The notes below the pieces were generated by a model. The model was not told where the DNA came from and made no database searches. It worked only from the letters and a program-made list of their open reading frames with translations. The translations under genes and the position numbers were made by a program. Source: Kocuria rosea (GTDB lineage Bacteria; Actinomycetota; Actinomycetes; Actinomycetales; Micrococcaceae). From it: DNA of 54,976 bases. Below, in pieces: positions 40,717 to 50,938 of this stretch; position 1 is the stretch's first letter, and the number at the start of each line of letters is the position of its first letter. The stretch is from positions 1-54,976 of the forward strand of contig NZ_JAMBOG010000022.1 of assembly GCF_023715525.1 (NCBI RefSeq), written 5' to 3'.

Positions 40717-42116
40717 TGGCCCTGTCCGCCCTGGACCTGTTCTCCGTGGGGATCGGGCCCTCCTCCTCCCACACCGTGGGACCGATGCGCGCAGCCCGTC
40801 TGTTCGCCGAGGGGCTGCGCGCGGACGCACTGCTGGACTGCGTGGTCAGGGTCCGTTCCGAGCTCTACGGCTCACTCGGGGCGACCGGGTGGGGCCACGG
40901 CTCCGACAAGGCGGTCATCCTGGGCCTGCAGGGCCAGGACCCGGAGACCGTGGACACCGACACCGCCGACGACCAGGTGCAGGCGAGCACGGACCGCGGG
41001 CAGCTGTGCCTGGCCGGGACCCACCCGATCGCCTTCGACCGCTCCGGGGACGTGGTGCTGCACCGGCGCAAGTCCCTGCCCGCCCATCCCAACGGCATGA
41101 CCTTCTTCGCCTACGCGGCCGACGGCGGCCTGGTGCGCGAACGCACGTACTACTCCGTGGGCGGCGGCTTCGTCGTCGACGGGGACGCAAGCGGTGCGGA
41201 CCGGGTCGTGGCCGACACCACCGAGGTGGCGCACTCCTTCACCACCGGCGGTCAGCTGCTGGAGATCTGCCGCCGCGAAGGGATGAGCATTGCCGAGGTG
41301 ATGGCCGCCAACGAACGCTCCTGGCGCTCCGATGCGGACACCCGGGCGGCGCTGCTGGGCATCTGGGCGGTGATGCAGCAGTGCGTGGAGAACGGGTGCA
41401 CCCGCACCGAGGCCACGCTGCCCGGGGGCCTGAAGGTCAGACGCCGGGCCCCGGCCCTGCGGGCGCGGCTGCGGGCGAGCGAGGAGGTCGCGGCCGCCAC
41501 GGGGAGCCCGGTCGCGGACCCGCTGCAGGCCATGGAGTGGATCAACCTCTACGCCCTGGCCGTCAACGAGGAGAACGCCTCCGGCGGCCGGATCGTCACC
41601 GCTCCGACCAACGGGGCCGCCGGCATCATCCCGGCCGTGCTGCACTACTACGCCCGCTTCGTCCCCGGCGCCGGTGAGGACGGGGTGGTGACCTTCCTGC
41701 TGACGGCGGCCGCCATCGGCATCCTCATCAAGGAGAACGCCTCCATCTCCGGGGCGGAGATGGGGTGCCAGGGCGAGGTCGGCTCGGCCTGCTCCATGGC
41801 CGCCGCCGGCCTGTGCGCGGTGCTCGGCGGGACCCCGGAGCAGGTGGAGAACGCCGCGGAGGTCGGCATGGAGCACAACCTCGGCCTGACCTGCGACCCC
41901 GTGGGCGGGCTGGTGCAGATCCCCTGCATCGAGCGCAACGCCATCGGGGCCACCAAGGCGGTCAACGCCGCCCGCCTGGCCATGCACGGGGACGGCGAGC
42001 ACAAGGTCTCGCTGGACCAGGTCATCAAGACCATGCGCGAGACCGGCAACGACATGAAGATCAAATACAAGGAGACCTCCCGTGGTGGCTTGGCCGTCAA
42101 CGTCATTGAGTGCTGA
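40716..42116 (+). CDS. sdaA: L-serine ammonia-lyase (iron-sulfur type)
   Basis: This [4Fe-4S] enzyme deaminates serine to pyruvate (466 residues, single-chain form with beta and alpha domains). The N-terminal domain has [20 protein letters not shown] and [17 protein letters not shown]. The C-terminal catalytic part has [17 protein letters not shown], the cluster cysteines in [37 protein letters not shown] and the end segment [18 protein letters not shown]. It closes the carbon route glycine - serine - pyruvate inside the operon. The stop lies within purU copy 2, whose start overlaps by 35 bases. Confidence 0.96.
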   Translation: MALSALDLFSVGIGPSSSHTVGPMRAARLFAEGLRADALLDCVVRVRSELYGSLGATGWGHGSDKAVILGLQGQDPETVDTDTADDQVQASTDRGQLCLAGTHPIAFDRSGDVVLHRRKSLPAHPNGMTFFAYAADGGLVRERTYYSVGGGFVVDGDASGADRVVADTTEVAHSFTTGGQLLEICRREGMSIAEVMAANERSWRSDADTRAALLGIWAVMQQCVENGCTRTEATLPGGLKVRRRAPALRARLRASEEVAAATGSPVADPLQAMEWINLYALAVNEENASGGRIVTAPTNGAAGIIPAVLHYYARFVPGAGEDGVVTFLLTAAAIGILIKENASISGAEMGCQGEVGSACSMAAAGLCAVLGGTPEQVENAAEVGMEHNLGLTCDPVGGLVQIPCIERNAIGATKAVNAARLAMHGDGEHKVSLDQVIKTMRETGNDMKIKYKETSRGGLAVNVIEC

Positions 42117-43014
42117 ACAGCAGCGTCCGCAGGTCGATCAGAAGACCGCCCCCGGGGCGGCGAACGAACTCGTGCTGACCCTGGACTGCCCCGAGACCCT
42201 GGGCATCGTCCACGCGGTGAGCGGAGTGCTCGTCGACCACGGGTGCAACATCGTCGAGCTCACCCAGTTCGACGACCGCCGGCTCGGCCACTTCTTCATG
42301 CGCGTCCACGTGGCCTCGGCCACGGGGGAGGCGCTGGACCGGGAGGCTCTGCTGGCGGACCTGGCTCCGGTGGCGGAACGGTTCGGGATGCGGTGGGAGC
42401 TCAACGAGCACGGAGCCAAGCGGCGTGTGCTGGTGATGGTGTCCAAGTTCGGCCACTGCCTCAACGACCTGCTCTTCCGCGCCCGGACGGGCGAGCTGCC
42501 CGTGGAGATCGTGGCGGTGGTCTCCAACCACCGCGACCACCAGCGACTGGTGGAGTGGCACGGCATCCCGTTCTACCACCTGCCCGTCACCCCGGAGACC
42601 AAGCCGGAGGCGGAAGCCCGGCTGCTGGAGCTGGTGGATCGCCTGGAGGTGGACCTCGTGGTCCTGGCCCGGTACATGCAGGTGCTCAGTGACTCCCTGG
42701 CGACCCGCATGGAGGGGCGGGTGATCAACATCCACCACTCGTTCCTGCCCAGCTTCAAGGGCGCCAAGCCCTACCACCAGGCCTACGACCGCGGTGTGAA
42801 GACCGTGGGCGCCACCGCCCACTACGTCAACGCCGAACTCGACGAAGGGCCCATCATCGCTCAGCAGGTGGTGCAGGTCGACCACACCTACGGACCGGAG
42901 GAGCTCGTCGCCGCCGGCCGGGACACCGAGTGCAAGGCGCTGTCCAACGCCGTGAAGTGGCACTGCGAGGGACGGGTCGTCCTCCACGGGAACAAGACCG
43001 TCGTCCTGCGCTGA
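42082..43014 (+). CDS. purU: Formyltetrahydrofolate deformylase PurU (copy 2)
   Basis: This second PurU has 310 residues: ACT domain ([30 protein letters not shown]) then [27 protein letters not shown], the catalytic [20 protein letters not shown] and [11 protein letters not shown]. It shares the full domain order with copy 1 but is clearly diverged, so it is not a recent duplicate. The GTG at 42082 lies inside sdaA and is well placed behind AAGGAG (42069-42074), which decides the start. It is the last gene of the sox operon and gives that operon its own exit for surplus C1 as formate. Confidence 0.94.
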   Translation: MVAWPSTSLSAEQQRPQVDQKTAPGAANELVLTLDCPETLGIVHAVSGVLVDHGCNIVELTQFDDRRLGHFFMRVHVASATGEALDREALLADLAPVAERFGMRWELNEHGAKRRVLVMVSKFGHCLNDLLFRARTGELPVEIVAVVSNHRDHQRLVEWHGIPFYHLPVTPETKPEAEARLLELVDRLEVDLVVLARYMQVLSDSLATRMEGRVINIHHSFLPSFKGAKPYHQAYDRGVKTVGATAHYVNAELDEGPIIAQQVVQVDHTYGPEELVAAGRDTECKALSNAVKWHCEGRVVLHGNKTVVLR

Positions 43015-43040
43015 GAGCGCGGTCCCACCTCATCCCGTTC

Positions 43041-43080
43041 CGGGCGCCCCGAGGACTCCCCGAGCTCCTCGGGGCGCCCG
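43041..43080. terminator. Strong hairpin after the sox operon
   Basis: CGGGCGCCCCGAGGA (43041-43055) pairs perfectly with 43066-43080 across a 10-base loop, 27 bases behind the purU stop. It is the clearest terminator-like structure of the island, although without a T run, as is common in GC-rich actinobacteria. Confidence 0.8.
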
Positions 43081-43328
43081 CCCCGTCATGGTCCTCCACC
43101 GCGTGCCCCTTCCGGGGCATCCGCTTCCACGCCACCTCCCGACCGGCCGCTCCAGTTCCCAGGGGTCAGGACCGGTGATCTGCGACGACCGCTCTGCCCC
43201 GGGCCGACCCGATCCGGCTCCGTGAGGCTGCAAACACCGAGGCCGGTGCGCTGCGGAGGGTCCCGGCCGCTCGACCTCGTCGGTGCGCGCCCTCCTCCGC
43301 CGACGCGCCCGGGAAGGGCGGCAGGCAG

Positions 43329-43930
43329 TTCTCCCCGGAGCCGTTCCTGCGCCGCGTGGGCGACGAGGTGCTCACCTCTCCCGCACAGGGCACCGCACCG
43401 AAGGGTTCCGGTCCCGCCGCCCTGTACTCGCCGGCCGAGACCAGGGCCGTGGACCACATGATCGTGGATCTCCTGCGGAACCACCTCCCTGCGCCGGCGT
43501 GCCGCAATCCGTGGTCGCCCACCCGTCCCACGGGCGGAGCCCCGCACTGGAGTCCGGGACCGGGTGGCCGACGTCCACGGCCCCTTGCGACGCGGCCTGG
43601 ACGACGGCGGTCCGATGCGGGCGACCTTCCCACCGGGCGCCTGCACCGCAGCGCCCGGGATCCGCGCGACGGAGATCATCCATTGCCTCCAACCACCAGC
43701 ACGAGACGTGTGCACCCGGGCCACGGGCTGCATCAGCCCGGTGGCCGGGACGGCGCCCGATGCCGCGATCCGCACCTTCGAGCTCCCAGGCTCCCGGGTG
43801 CGGCAGGGCCTCGGAGGAGACCTCGGTCAAGGCCGCGCCCCTGCCGAAAGCCGTGGGCGCCCGGCTCGATGCCGCAACGGGTCCGGAGCGGGCGGAGGCC
43901 CGCTCGGGAGCCGTGGAGCTTGCCCGGGGA
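43329..43930 (+). pseudogene. Decayed aminodeoxychorismate synthase component I (pabB-like)
   Basis: Three reading frames in a row give parts of a chorismate-binding domain. Frame at 43329: FSPEPFLRRVGDEVLTSPAQ, then GTAPKG and RAVDHMIVDLLRNHL (functional enzymes have the form SPE-LF, KGT and MIVDLxRNDL). Frame at 43564: MRATFPPGACTAAPGIRATE, then ARDVCTRATGCISPVAG and AAIRTFEL (usual LRATFPPGSVTGAPK, YTGAIGYxSPVAG, NVAIRTF). Frame near 43810: ETSVKAAPLPKAVGARLD (usual TLxKAAPLLAALGA). At least two frameshifts plus several lost key residues (TGAPK to TAAPG) show it is dead. The N-terminal half of the usual gene is missing. Confidence 0.8.
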
Positions 43931-44040
43931 ACTGCGCCGACAGCGCAGGACGGTCGGTGGGGGCACGGCTGGCAGGCCATCGACGGTCACATCGCGCCTC
44001 GAGGGTGCGCGAACGGTCCCGACCTCTGGCCCCGCAAGAA

Positions 44041-44060
44041 TATAAGTGATATATCTGTTG
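44041..44060 (+). promoter_or_regulatory. AT-rich site upstream of mycothiol dehydrogenase copy 1
   Basis: TATAAG (44041-44046) is followed by TGATATATCT (44047-44056), nine of ten bases equal to the perfect palindrome at glyA. It lies 45 bases before the ATG, in otherwise GC-rich DNA. It may be operator, -10 region or both. The second copy of this gene pair has no such site. Confidence 0.5.
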
Positions 44061-44100
44061 GCGACAGCATGAGATCCGAGTCGACCGGGAGGAGCCTGTG

Positions 44101-45258
44101 ATGCACAAGGTTCAGGGTGTGGTGTCCAGGGGCAAGAACCAGCCGGTGAGCGTGGAGACGATTCTGGTGCCTGATCCGGGGCCGGGGGAGGCGTTGGTGG
44201 AGGTGCTCACCTGTGGGGTGTGCCAGACCGATCACCACTACGTGGAGGGCGGGGTGGGGGACGACTTCCCGTTCCTGCTCGGTCACGAGGCCTCCGGGAT
44301 CGTCGCGGCCGTGGGCGAGGGCGTGAGCGACCTCGCCGTGGGGGATGCGGTGATCCTCAACTGGCGGGCGGTGTGCGGGGCGTGCCGGGCGTGCAAGAAG
44401 GGCACCCCGTGGTACTGCTTCAACACCCACAACGCCACCACCAAGATGACCTTGGAGGACGGCACGGAGCTGACCCCGGCGCTGGGCATCGGTGCCTTCG
44501 CCGAGAAGACCCTGGTGCACGCCGGGCAGTGCACCAAGATCGACGGTGAGCTGGCCCCGGAGCAGTACGCGGCCGTGGGGCTGCTGGGGTGCGGGGTGAT
44601 GGCCGGGATCGGGGCGGTGCTCAACACCGCGGCCGTGGTCCGCGGGGAGTCGGTGGCGGTGATCGGCTGCGGCGGGGTCGGTACGGCCGCGGTGGCCGGG
44701 GCGGTGCTGGCCGGGGCGACGACGATCATCGCGGTGGACCTCGACGAGGAGAAGCTGGCCACCGCGCGGGCGTTCGGGGCCACCCACACGGTGAACTCCC
44801 GCACCACCGACCCGGTGGCCGCGATCCGGGAGCTCACGGGCGGGTTCGGCGCCGATGTGGTGATCGACGCCGTCGGGATCGCCGCGACCTTCCGGCAGGG
44901 CTTCGAGGCCCGGGACCTGGCCGGGCGGTTGGTGCTGGTGGGGGTCCCGGCCCCGGGCACCAGCTGGGAGATCCCGCTGGACGAGGTCTTCGGGAGGGGC
45001 GGGGCGATCAAGTCCGCCTGGTACGGCGACACCCTCCCGTCGCGGGACTTCCCGATGCTGGTGGACCAGTACCGGCTGGGCCGGCTGGATCTGGACGGCT
45101 TCGTGTCGGAGCGGATCACCATCGACGGGGTCGAGGCGGCGTTCGAGAAGATGAAGGCCGGGAAGGTGCTGCGCTCCGTCGTGGAGCTCACTCCCGCCCC
45201 CGGTTCCACGGCCACGGCCGTGTCGGGGCGGACCGAGCCGGTGGAGGCGACCCGATGA
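44101..45258 (+). CDS. mscR: S-(hydroxymethyl)mycothiol dehydrogenase (copy 1)
   Basis: This zinc- and NAD-dependent alcohol dehydrogenase of 385 residues oxidises the adduct of formaldehyde and mycothiol (also acts as nitrosothiol reductase in mycobacteria). Catalytic zinc ligands lie in [20 protein letters not shown] and [11 protein letters not shown], structural zinc cysteines in [20 protein letters not shown], and the NAD loop is [20 protein letters not shown] 44101 (with a GTG directly before at 44098) follows GGAGGAG. The stop overlaps the hydrolase start (ATGA), like the pair Rv2259-Rv2260 in M. tuberculosis. With an island of demethylating oxidases upstream, formaldehyde from uncoupled turnover is the natural substrate. 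Confidence 0.93.
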   Translation: MHKVQGVVSRGKNQPVSVETILVPDPGPGEALVEVLTCGVCQTDHHYVEGGVGDDFPFLLGHEASGIVAAVGEGVSDLAVGDAVILNWRAVCGACRACKKGTPWYCFNTHNATTKMTLEDGTELTPALGIGAFAEKTLVHAGQCTKIDGELAPEQYAAVGLLGCGVMAGIGAVLNTAAVVRGESVAVIGCGGVGTAAVAGAVLAGATTIIAVDLDEEKLATARAFGATHTVNSRTTDPVAAIRELTGGFGADVVIDAVGIAATFRQGFEARDLAGRLVLVGVPAPGTSWEIPLDEVFGRGGAIKSAWYGDTLPSRDFPMLVDQYRLGRLDLDGFVSERITIDGVEAAFEKMKAGKVLRSVVELTPAPGSTATAVSGRTEPVEATR

Positions 45259-46013
45259 GCGGCGGCGACGTCACCGGGGTGGACCCGGTCCCCGCCCACG
45301 ACCCCGCCCCGGACGGGCAGCGTGAGCACCGGGCGGACCACGGTGCTGCTGCGGCCCTGCGCACGGACGCGGCCGGGCGGGTGCGCCTGGAGCACCTGGT
45401 GACCTCCGGGACGTTCTCCCTGGACGGGGGGACCTGGGAGGTGGAGAACAACGTGTGGATCGTCGGCGACGACCAGGCGTGCCTGGTCATCGACCCCGCC
45501 CACGACCCGGCCAAGGTGGTGGAGGCCGTCGGCGGGCGGGCGGTGGCCGCGATCCTGCTCACCCACGGCCACGACGACCACATCCGCGCCGTCAAGGAGG
45601 TCGCCGGCCAGGTGGGCGCGCCGATCCATCTGCATCCGGCCGACACGATGCTGTGGGAGCAGGTCTACCCGGCCACCGCCGTCGACGCCGAGATCGCCGA
45701 CGGGGACACGTTCGAGCTCGGCGGGCTGACCCTGACCGCGGTGCACACCCCGGGGCACTCCCCGGGCTCGGTGTGCTTCACCGCCCCGGGCCTGGGAGCC
45801 CACGGGGTGGTGTTCTCCGGGGACACCCTCTTCGCCGGCGGGCCCGGGGCGACGGGGCGGTCCTACTCCGACTTCGACACGATCATCGCCTCCATCCGCG
45901 ACCGGCTGCTGACCCTGCCCGGGACAACGGAGGTGCTCACCGGCCACGGGGAGCCCACCACCATCGGCGCCGAGGCGCCCCACCTGGAGGAATGGATCCA
46001 CCGCGGCCACTGA
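45255..46013 (+). CDS. Metallo-beta-lactamase-fold hydrolase (copy 1), mycothiol pathway partner
   Basis: This 252-residue metallohydrolase of glyoxalase II type has the zinc motif [13 protein letters not shown], the third His in [13 protein letters not shown], the Asp in [19 protein letters not shown] and the last His in [12 protein letters not shown]. The N-terminal ~40 residues are hydrophilic and poorly conserved. It overlaps the dehydrogenase gene; in mycobacteria the corresponding pair is thought to release formate from S-formylmycothiol, so that role is inferred here. It is identical, as far as I can see, to the copy at 52.1 kb. No obvious terminator follows before ppsA. Confidence 0.85.
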   Translation: MSGGDVTGVDPVPAHDPAPDGQREHRADHGAAAALRTDAAGRVRLEHLVTSGTFSLDGGTWEVENNVWIVGDDQACLVIDPAHDPAKVVEAVGGRAVAAILLTHGHDDHIRAVKEVAGQVGAPIHLHPADTMLWEQVYPATAVDAEIADGDTFELGGLTLTAVHTPGHSPGSVCFTAPGLGAHGVVFSGDTLFAGGPGATGRSYSDFDTIIASIRDRLLTLPGTTEVLTGHGEPTTIGAEAPHLEEWIHRGH

Positions 46014-46100
46014 CCACCTTCCGGGCCGTTCTCCACGAGGGCGACCGGATCCCCATCTCAACCGACACCGCATGGGCGGACCTCAAAGGAGTGGTTCTGC

Positions 46101-48497
46101 ATGACGTATGTTCTTCCGTTCACCGAGATCGATCTGTCCGACCTGGACCGGGTGGGGGGCAAGAACGCGTCCCTGGGGGAGCTGATCCGCAACCTCAGTG
46201 GCGCCGGGGTGCGGGTGCCGGGGGGGTTCGCCACGACGGCGGAGGCGTTCCGGGAGTTCCTGGCCGCGGACGGACTGGACGGGCGGATCGCCGAGACCCT
46301 CGAGGGCCTCGACACCGGTGATGTGGGTGCTCTGGCGGCCGCGGGGGCGCGGATCCGGTCGCTGGTCCGGGCCGCCCCGCTGCCGGTAGGGCTGGAGGGC
46401 GAGATCCGGGATGCCTATGCGCAGCTGGTCGCCTCCGAGGGTGGTGCGGAGGCGTCCTGGGCGGTGCGCTCCAGCGCCACCGCCGAGGACCTGCCCGACG
46501 CCTCCTTCGCCGGGCAGCAGGAGACGTTCCTCAACGTCCGTGGCGTGGAGAACGTCCTGGCCGCCGTCAAGGACGTCTTCGCGTCGCTGTACAACGACCG
46601 GGCCATCGCCTACCGGGTCCACCACGGGTTCGCCCACGCCGAGGTCGCCCTGTCGGCGGGGATCCAGCGGATGGTGCGCTCGGACATCGGCGCCTCGGGG
46701 GTGATGTTCACCATGGACACCGAGTCCGGGTTCACGCAGGCGGTGTTCATCACCTCCTCCTACGGGCTCGGCGAGGCGGTGGTGCAGGGGGCGGTGAACC
46801 CGGACGAGTTCTACGTGCACAAGCCCGCCCTGGCGGCCGGCCGGCCGGCGGTGCTCAAGCGCGGACTGGGGGAGAAGGCCCTGCAGATGACCTACACGGA
46901 GTCCCGGGAGCTCGGGGCGACGGTGGGCTTCGTGCCCGTGCCCGAGCAGCTGGCCCGGCGGTTCAGTCTCACCGACGCCGAGGTGGAGCAGCTGGCCCGG
47001 TACGCGGTGGCGATCGAGGCCCACTACGGCCGTCCGATGGACATCGAGTGGGGCAAGGACGGTCTCGACGGGGGCCTCTACATCCTGCAGGCCCGCCCGG
47101 AGACGGTCGTCTCCCGCCGGGCGACCGGGACCGTCTCCCGCTACCGGCTCCACGAGACGGGGGAAGTGCTGGCCGAGGGCCGGGCGATCGGCCAGCGCAT
47201 CGGCGCCGGACAGGTCCGGATCCTGTCCTCGATCGACCAGATGGCCTGCTTCCAGGACGGCGACGTCCTGGTGGCGTCCATGACCGACCCCGACTGGGAG
47301 CCGATCATGAAGAAGGCCGCCGCGATCGTCACCGACCGCGGGGGGCGCACCTGCCACGCGGCCATCATCGCCCGCGAGCTGGGCATCCCCGCGGTGGTCG
47401 GGGCCGGGGACGCCACCACGGTACTGGCCGACGGGAACCCGGTGACGGTCTCGTGCGCCGAGGGAGAGGCAGGGCGGGTCTACGCCGGCCTGCTGGACTA
47501 CACCGTGGAGGAGACCACCCTGGGCTCCATGCCCGAGGCGCCGCTGAAGGTGATGATGAACGTGGGCACCCCGGAGCAGGCGTTCAGCTTCGCCGCCCTG
47601 CCCCACCACGGCGTGGGCCTGGCGCGGCTGGAGTTCATCATCAACCGTCAGATCGGCATCCACCCCCTGGCGCTGCTGGCGCTCCAGCGCGGCGACCCGG
47701 CGCTGCCGGAAGCGGTGGCCGAGCAGATCCGGGAGCGGATCGGCGCCTACCCGGGCCCTCGCGAGTACTACATCCAGCGCCTGGCCGAGGGCATCGCCAC
47801 GATCGCCGCGGCCTTCGCCCCTGCCCCGGTGATCATCCGGCTGTCGGACTTCAAGTCCAACGAGTACGCCAACCTGCTGGGCGGCCCGCAGTTCGAACCC
47901 GCCGAGGAGAACCCCATGCTCGGGTTCCGCGGGGCCTCCCGCTACCTGTCCCCGGCGTTCCGGGAGGCCTTCGAGCTGGAGTGCGCGGCGGTCACCCACG
48001 CGCGCACCGTGATGGGGCTGAGCAACATCAAGCTCATGGTCCCGTTCGTGCGCACCGTCGCGGAGGCCGAAGGGGTGATCGCGCTGCTGGCCGCCAACGG
48101 CCTGAAACGGGGGGTGGACGGGCTGGAGATCGTCATGATGTGCGAGCTGCCGGCCAATGCGCTGCTGGCCGATGAGTTCCTGGACCACTTCGACGGGTTC
48201 TCCATCGGTTCCAACGACCTCACCCAGCTCACCCTGGGCCTGGACCGGGACTCGGCGCTGGTGGCCGGCTCCTTCGACGAGCGCGACCCGGCGGTGAAGA
48301 GGCTGCTGGGAATGGCCATCGCCGCCTGCCGGGCTCGGGGCAAGTACGTGGGCATCTGCGGCCAGGGCCCCAGCGACCACCCCGACCTGGCTCAGTGGCT
48401 GCTGGAGCAGGGCATCGACTCGGTGTCGCTGAACCCCGACGCCGTCGTCGACACCTGGCTGTCCCTGGCCCGCACCACGCCCCACCCCGGCGTGTGA
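46101..48497 (+). CDS. ppsA: Phosphoenolpyruvate synthase
   Basis: PpsA converts pyruvate and ATP to PEP, AMP and phosphate (798 residues). The N-terminal ATP-grasp part has [35 protein letters not shown] and [12 protein letters not shown]. The phospho-histidine is H419 in [19 protein letters not shown]. The C-terminal TIM barrel shows [30 protein letters not shown], the late active-site Cys in [17 protein letters not shown] and [12 protein letters not shown] 46101 follows AAAGGAG. It sits behind the formaldehyde genes and ahead of its own regulator, and connects the pyruvate made by SdaA to gluconeogenesis when cells live on C1/betaine-type substrates. Confidence 0.96.
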   Translation: MTYVLPFTEIDLSDLDRVGGKNASLGELIRNLSGAGVRVPGGFATTAEAFREFLAADGLDGRIAETLEGLDTGDVGALAAAGARIRSLVRAAPLPVGLEGEIRDAYAQLVASEGGAEASWAVRSSATAEDLPDASFAGQQETFLNVRGVENVLAAVKDVFASLYNDRAIAYRVHHGFAHAEVALSAGIQRMVRSDIGASGVMFTMDTESGFTQAVFITSSYGLGEAVVQGAVNPDEFYVHKPALAAGRPAVLKRGLGEKALQMTYTESRELGATVGFVPVPEQLARRFSLTDAEVEQLARYAVAIEAHYGRPMDIEWGKDGLDGGLYILQARPETVVSRRATGTVSRYRLHETGEVLAEGRAIGQRIGAGQVRILSSIDQMACFQDGDVLVASMTDPDWEPIMKKAAAIVTDRGGRTCHAAIIARELGIPAVVGAGDATTVLADGNPVTVSCAEGEAGRVYAGLLDYTVEETTLGSMPEAPLKVMMNVGTPEQAFSFAALPHHGVGLARLEFIINRQIGIHPLALLALQRGDPALPEAVAEQIRERIGAYPGPREYYIQRLAEGIATIAAAFAPAPVIIRLSDFKSNEYANLLGGPQFEPAEENPMLGFRGASRYLSPAFREAFELECAAVTHARTVMGLSNIKLMVPFVRTVAEAEGVIALLAANGLKRGVDGLEIVMMCELPANALLADEFLDHFDGFSIGSNDLTQLTLGLDRDSALVAGSFDERDPAVKRLLGMAIAACRARGKYVGICGQGPSDHPDLAQWLLEQGIDSVSLNPDAVVDTWLSLARTTPHPGV

Positions 48498-48502
48498 TCG
48501 GC

Positions 48503-48533
48503 CCCGTCCTGGCGCCATGCGCGCCAGGACGGG
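48503..48533. terminator. Hairpin between ppsA and ppsR
   Basis: CCCGTCCTGGCGC (48503-48515) pairs perfectly with 48521-48533 across a 5-base loop. It lies six bases behind the ppsA stop. It probably terminates most ppsA transcripts and lets some pass to ppsR. The only ATG ahead of the conserved ppsR part (48517) lies in the loop of this hairpin, which argues against its use as start. Confidence 0.75.
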
Positions 48534-48576
48534 AACACCGATCTGCAGACACGGCACGAGAGAGGCGAGCAAGGAC

Positions 48577-49422
48577 GTGACCGAAACCTGCCCCGTGGCG
48601 TTCTTCCTGTCGGACAGCACGGGCATCACCGCTGAGACCCTGGGCAACACCTTGATCACGCAGTTCCCGGACCAGCGCTTCGAACGCCACACCGTGCCCT
48701 TCATCACCACCGTGGACCACGCGCGCCAGGTCGCGGCCCGCATCGAGGCCGTGGCGGTCACCGGGCGGGTGCCGGTGGTGTTCTCCACCGTCGTCGACCC
48801 GGACATCCGCGGCATCCTCGCCGGCAGCCGGGGGTTCTTCGTGGACCTGTTCGGAGCCCACATCCCCCAGCTCGAGGCCGCGCTGCACACCACCGCGAGC
48901 CTGCGGCCGGGCAGAGCCCACGGGCTGGGGGACACCCTGCGCTACCAGTCCCGGATGACGGCGGTCGAGTACGCCATGGAGCACGACGACGGCCAGTCCG
49001 TCCGGGCGCTGGAGCGAGCGGACCTCATCCTCATCGCCCCGTCGCGCTGCGGCAAGACCCCGACCACCATGTACCTGGCCCTGCAGCACGGCATCCGTGC
49101 CGCCAACTTCCCCCTGGTGGACGAGGACTTCGATCGCCGGTCCCTGCCGCAGCCCCTCGCACGTCTCAGGGGCAAGTGCTTCGGCCTCACCTCACAACCC
49201 CTCCGGCTCAGCCAGGTCCGCCAGGAACGACGACCCGGAACGGTCTACTCCTCCCTCGCCCAGTGCTCCTACGAACTGCGCAACGCCGAGGAGCTGTACG
49301 CCCTCAACGGCATCCCGTACCTCAACTCCGCCTTCATGTCCGTGGAGGAGATCTCAGCCACGATCCTCCAGAAGACGCAGATCGACGAGGCGGTCCAGGA
49401 AAGAAGCGGCCGCCGACCTTGA
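48577..49422 (+). CDS. ppsR: PEP synthase regulatory protein (bifunctional kinase/pyrophosphorylase, DUF299)
   Basis: PpsR switches PEP synthase off and on by ADP-dependent phosphorylation of a Thr next to the catalytic His and by Pi-dependent removal. In ppsA the context [10 protein letters not shown] holds that Thr. The protein has 281 residues from GTG 48577: FFLSDSTGITAETLGNTLIT at the N-terminus, the nucleotide loop IAPSRCGKTPTTMYLALQHG, and the C-terminal TVYSSLAQCSYELRNAEELY and IPYLNSAFMSVEEISATIL, all typical. The ATG at 48517 would add 20 residues without homology and lies in a hairpin loop. It converges on the IclR gene with two bases between the stops. Confidence 0.93.
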   Translation: MTETCPVAFFLSDSTGITAETLGNTLITQFPDQRFERHTVPFITTVDHARQVAARIEAVAVTGRVPVVFSTVVDPDIRGILAGSRGFFVDLFGAHIPQLEAALHTTASLRPGRAHGLGDTLRYQSRMTAVEYAMEHDDGQSVRALERADLILIAPSRCGKTPTTMYLALQHGIRAANFPLVDEDFDRRSLPQPLARLRGKCFGLTSQPLRLSQVRQERRPGTVYSSLAQCSYELRNAEELYALNGIPYLNSAFMSVEEISATILQKTQIDEAVQERSGRRP

Positions 49423-49424
49423 GT

Positions 49425-50294
49425 TCAAGAAGCGTGTGTCGTGGGCGCTCGGTCACGGATGTCGAAGCCCAGGCGCCTGCTGATGGTGGAACAGGCAGCT
49501 TTGAGGTCCTCGCACATGGCGTGCATGGCTTCCTCGGTGAAGCGGAACGCCGGGCCGGAGACGGTGACCGCAGCGACGACGGTGCCCAGGTGGTCGCGCA
49601 CCGGGGCGGCGATGGCATTGAGGCCGATCTCCAGTTCCTCCAGGGCGGTGGCATGGCCCTGGGCGGCGACATCGAGCAGCTGCCGCTCCAGCCGTCGCCG
49701 GGAGGTGACCGTACGCCCGGTGAAGGCCTTGAGCCCCAGCGTCGACAGCAGGGTGGCGCGCTCTGCTGAGGGCAGGGCGGCGAGCAGGACCTTGCCGGTG
49801 GAGGTCGCGTGCACGGGAGTGAGGCTGCCGATCCAGTTGTGAGTGCCCAGAGAGGTCGGGCCGATCTCCTGGGCCACATTCACCGCGACCCCCTCCCGCA
49901 GCACGGCCAGGTTGACCGTCTCGCGATGCTCCTCGGCGAGCCGGCGCATCTCGTCGTGCGCCTCGGTCACCAGGCTCAGCCGGGCTGGGATGGCGTGGGC
50001 CAGGCGCAGGATGCCGAAGCCGAGACTGTACTTTCCTCGATCCTCGTTCTGGGTCACCAGGTCGCGCGCCTCCAGGGCGCTGAGCAGGCGCGAGGCAGTG
50101 GACTTGTGGACTCCGAGCTCCTGGGCCACCTGGACGACGCTGGCGCTGCCCAGGTGGCCCAGGAACTCCAGGGCGGTGATGGCCCGATCGACGGACTGGA
50201 CGCCGCCGGGCGTCACCCCGTCCTTGACTGCCAGGTCCTCAGGAACGGACGGTGGCCGCGACGAGGAGTCTCCGGGGGCGATCATGTTCGTCAT
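49425..50294 (-). CDS. IclR family transcriptional regulator
   Basis: This 289-residue regulator has an N-terminal winged HTH (GGVQSVDRAITALEFLGHLG, VVQVAQELGVHKSTASRLLS) and an IclR effector domain (REGVAVNVAQEIGPTSLGTH, GSLTPVHATSTGKVLLAALP, EEFEIGL-like EELEIGLNAIAAPVRDH, AAVTVSGPAFRFTEE). The position between ppsR and the second formaldehyde pair suggests control of one of them; a palindrome TTGCGCAA lies about 135 bases upstream. Start: ATG 50294 or 50285, the latter with slightly better ribosome site spacing. The ligand is unknown; IclR proteins often bind pyruvate, glyoxylate or aromatic acids, and glyoxylate/pyruvate would fit the pathway (speculation). Confidence 0.9.
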   Translation of the reverse strand: MTNMIAPGDSSSRPPSVPEDLAVKDGVTPGGVQSVDRAITALEFLGHLGSASVVQVAQELGVHKSTASRLLSALEARDLVTQNEDRGKYSLGFGILRLAHAIPARLSLVTEAHDEMRRLAEEHRETVNLAVLREGVAVNVAQEIGPTSLGTHNWIGSLTPVHATSTGKVLLAALPSAERATLLSTLGLKAFTGRTVTSRRRLERQLLDVAAQGHATALEELEIGLNAIAAPVRDHLGTVVAAVTVSGPAFRFTEEAMHAMCEDLKAACSTISRRLGFDIRDRAPTTHAS

Positions 50295-50934
50295 CCTACT
50301 GATGATGCACGTCCGGTCCCGCCGGTGGCCGATTCCCGCGGGCAGGACCCGTCCGGGCTCCCGGGGATGCTTTCGGGAATCCCTTGACAGCGGGTGGATC
50401 TCCGCCGGAGACTCTTCCCCAACGATGCGTTGCGCAATACGCGCCATGTTGCACCCCCAGTGCGGACCGTTGTGCCTGCCCGTGCATCCCCGTCCGAGGG
50501 GATGCACGTCCCGCGACCAGACCGAGAGCATGTCGAGAGAAGAGGCCCGAGAGTGAATGGTGGATGTCGCGGCGCAGGCCAGGCTGTCCTCCCGGTGGAG
50601 AAGTCTTGATCCTGGCCGATAGTGTGCCAGGGGAGAGGACGGATCTGCTCGGCACGGCACCTCACTTCGGTTCCGCCGAGACCCTCCGACGGCGGCGCAG
50701 GACCGAGCGGTCCACGTCGTCACTCGTGGCCGTGGCCATGGAGCGCAACAGCGCAGCGCCTGCCTCGAGCAGGGCGCCGCGCAGTGCGCAACGTGGGGTC
50801 GTGTGTCTCGGGGCAGAAATGACCGTACGACCGACGCAGTGACGCGCAGATCTCTGCGGCGTATCGACAACTCCAGATGATCACCTCGGGCCACGACAAG
50901 CGTGAGCAGTCAGTGCCCGGTCAAGAAAGGAAGA
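50295..50934. other. Intergenic region with two palindromes, no gene seen
   Basis: About 640 bases between the divergent IclR gene and mycothiol dehydrogenase copy 2. Open frames here have no recognisable domain. Two palindromes stand out: GCGTTGCGCAATACGC (50427-50442, core TTGCGCAA) and CGCAGATCTCTGCG (50845-50858). The latter lies 80 bases ahead of the dehydrogenase start. No ATATAT-type site is present. Confidence 0.5.
50427..50442. promoter_or_regulatory. Candidate IclR-type operator
   Basis: The perfect 8-bp palindrome TTGCGCAA lies within the near-palindrome GCGTTGCGCAATACGC, about 135 bases ahead of the IclR start on the divergent side. A half-site-like GTTGCAC follows at 50448-50454. 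IclR proteins often bind such sites, but this is a guess from position and symmetry. Confidence 0.35.
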
Positions 50935-50938
50935 TGTG

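Larger units (their letters stand above)
44097..46014. repeat. 1.9-kb direct repeat, copy 1
   Basis: This segment recurs at 50935-52852 with an offset of 6838. By comparing rows and translations I see one difference (A at 45121, C at 51959). The identity begins 4 bases before the dehydrogenase ATG and ends one base after the hydrolase stop. Confidence 0.9.
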
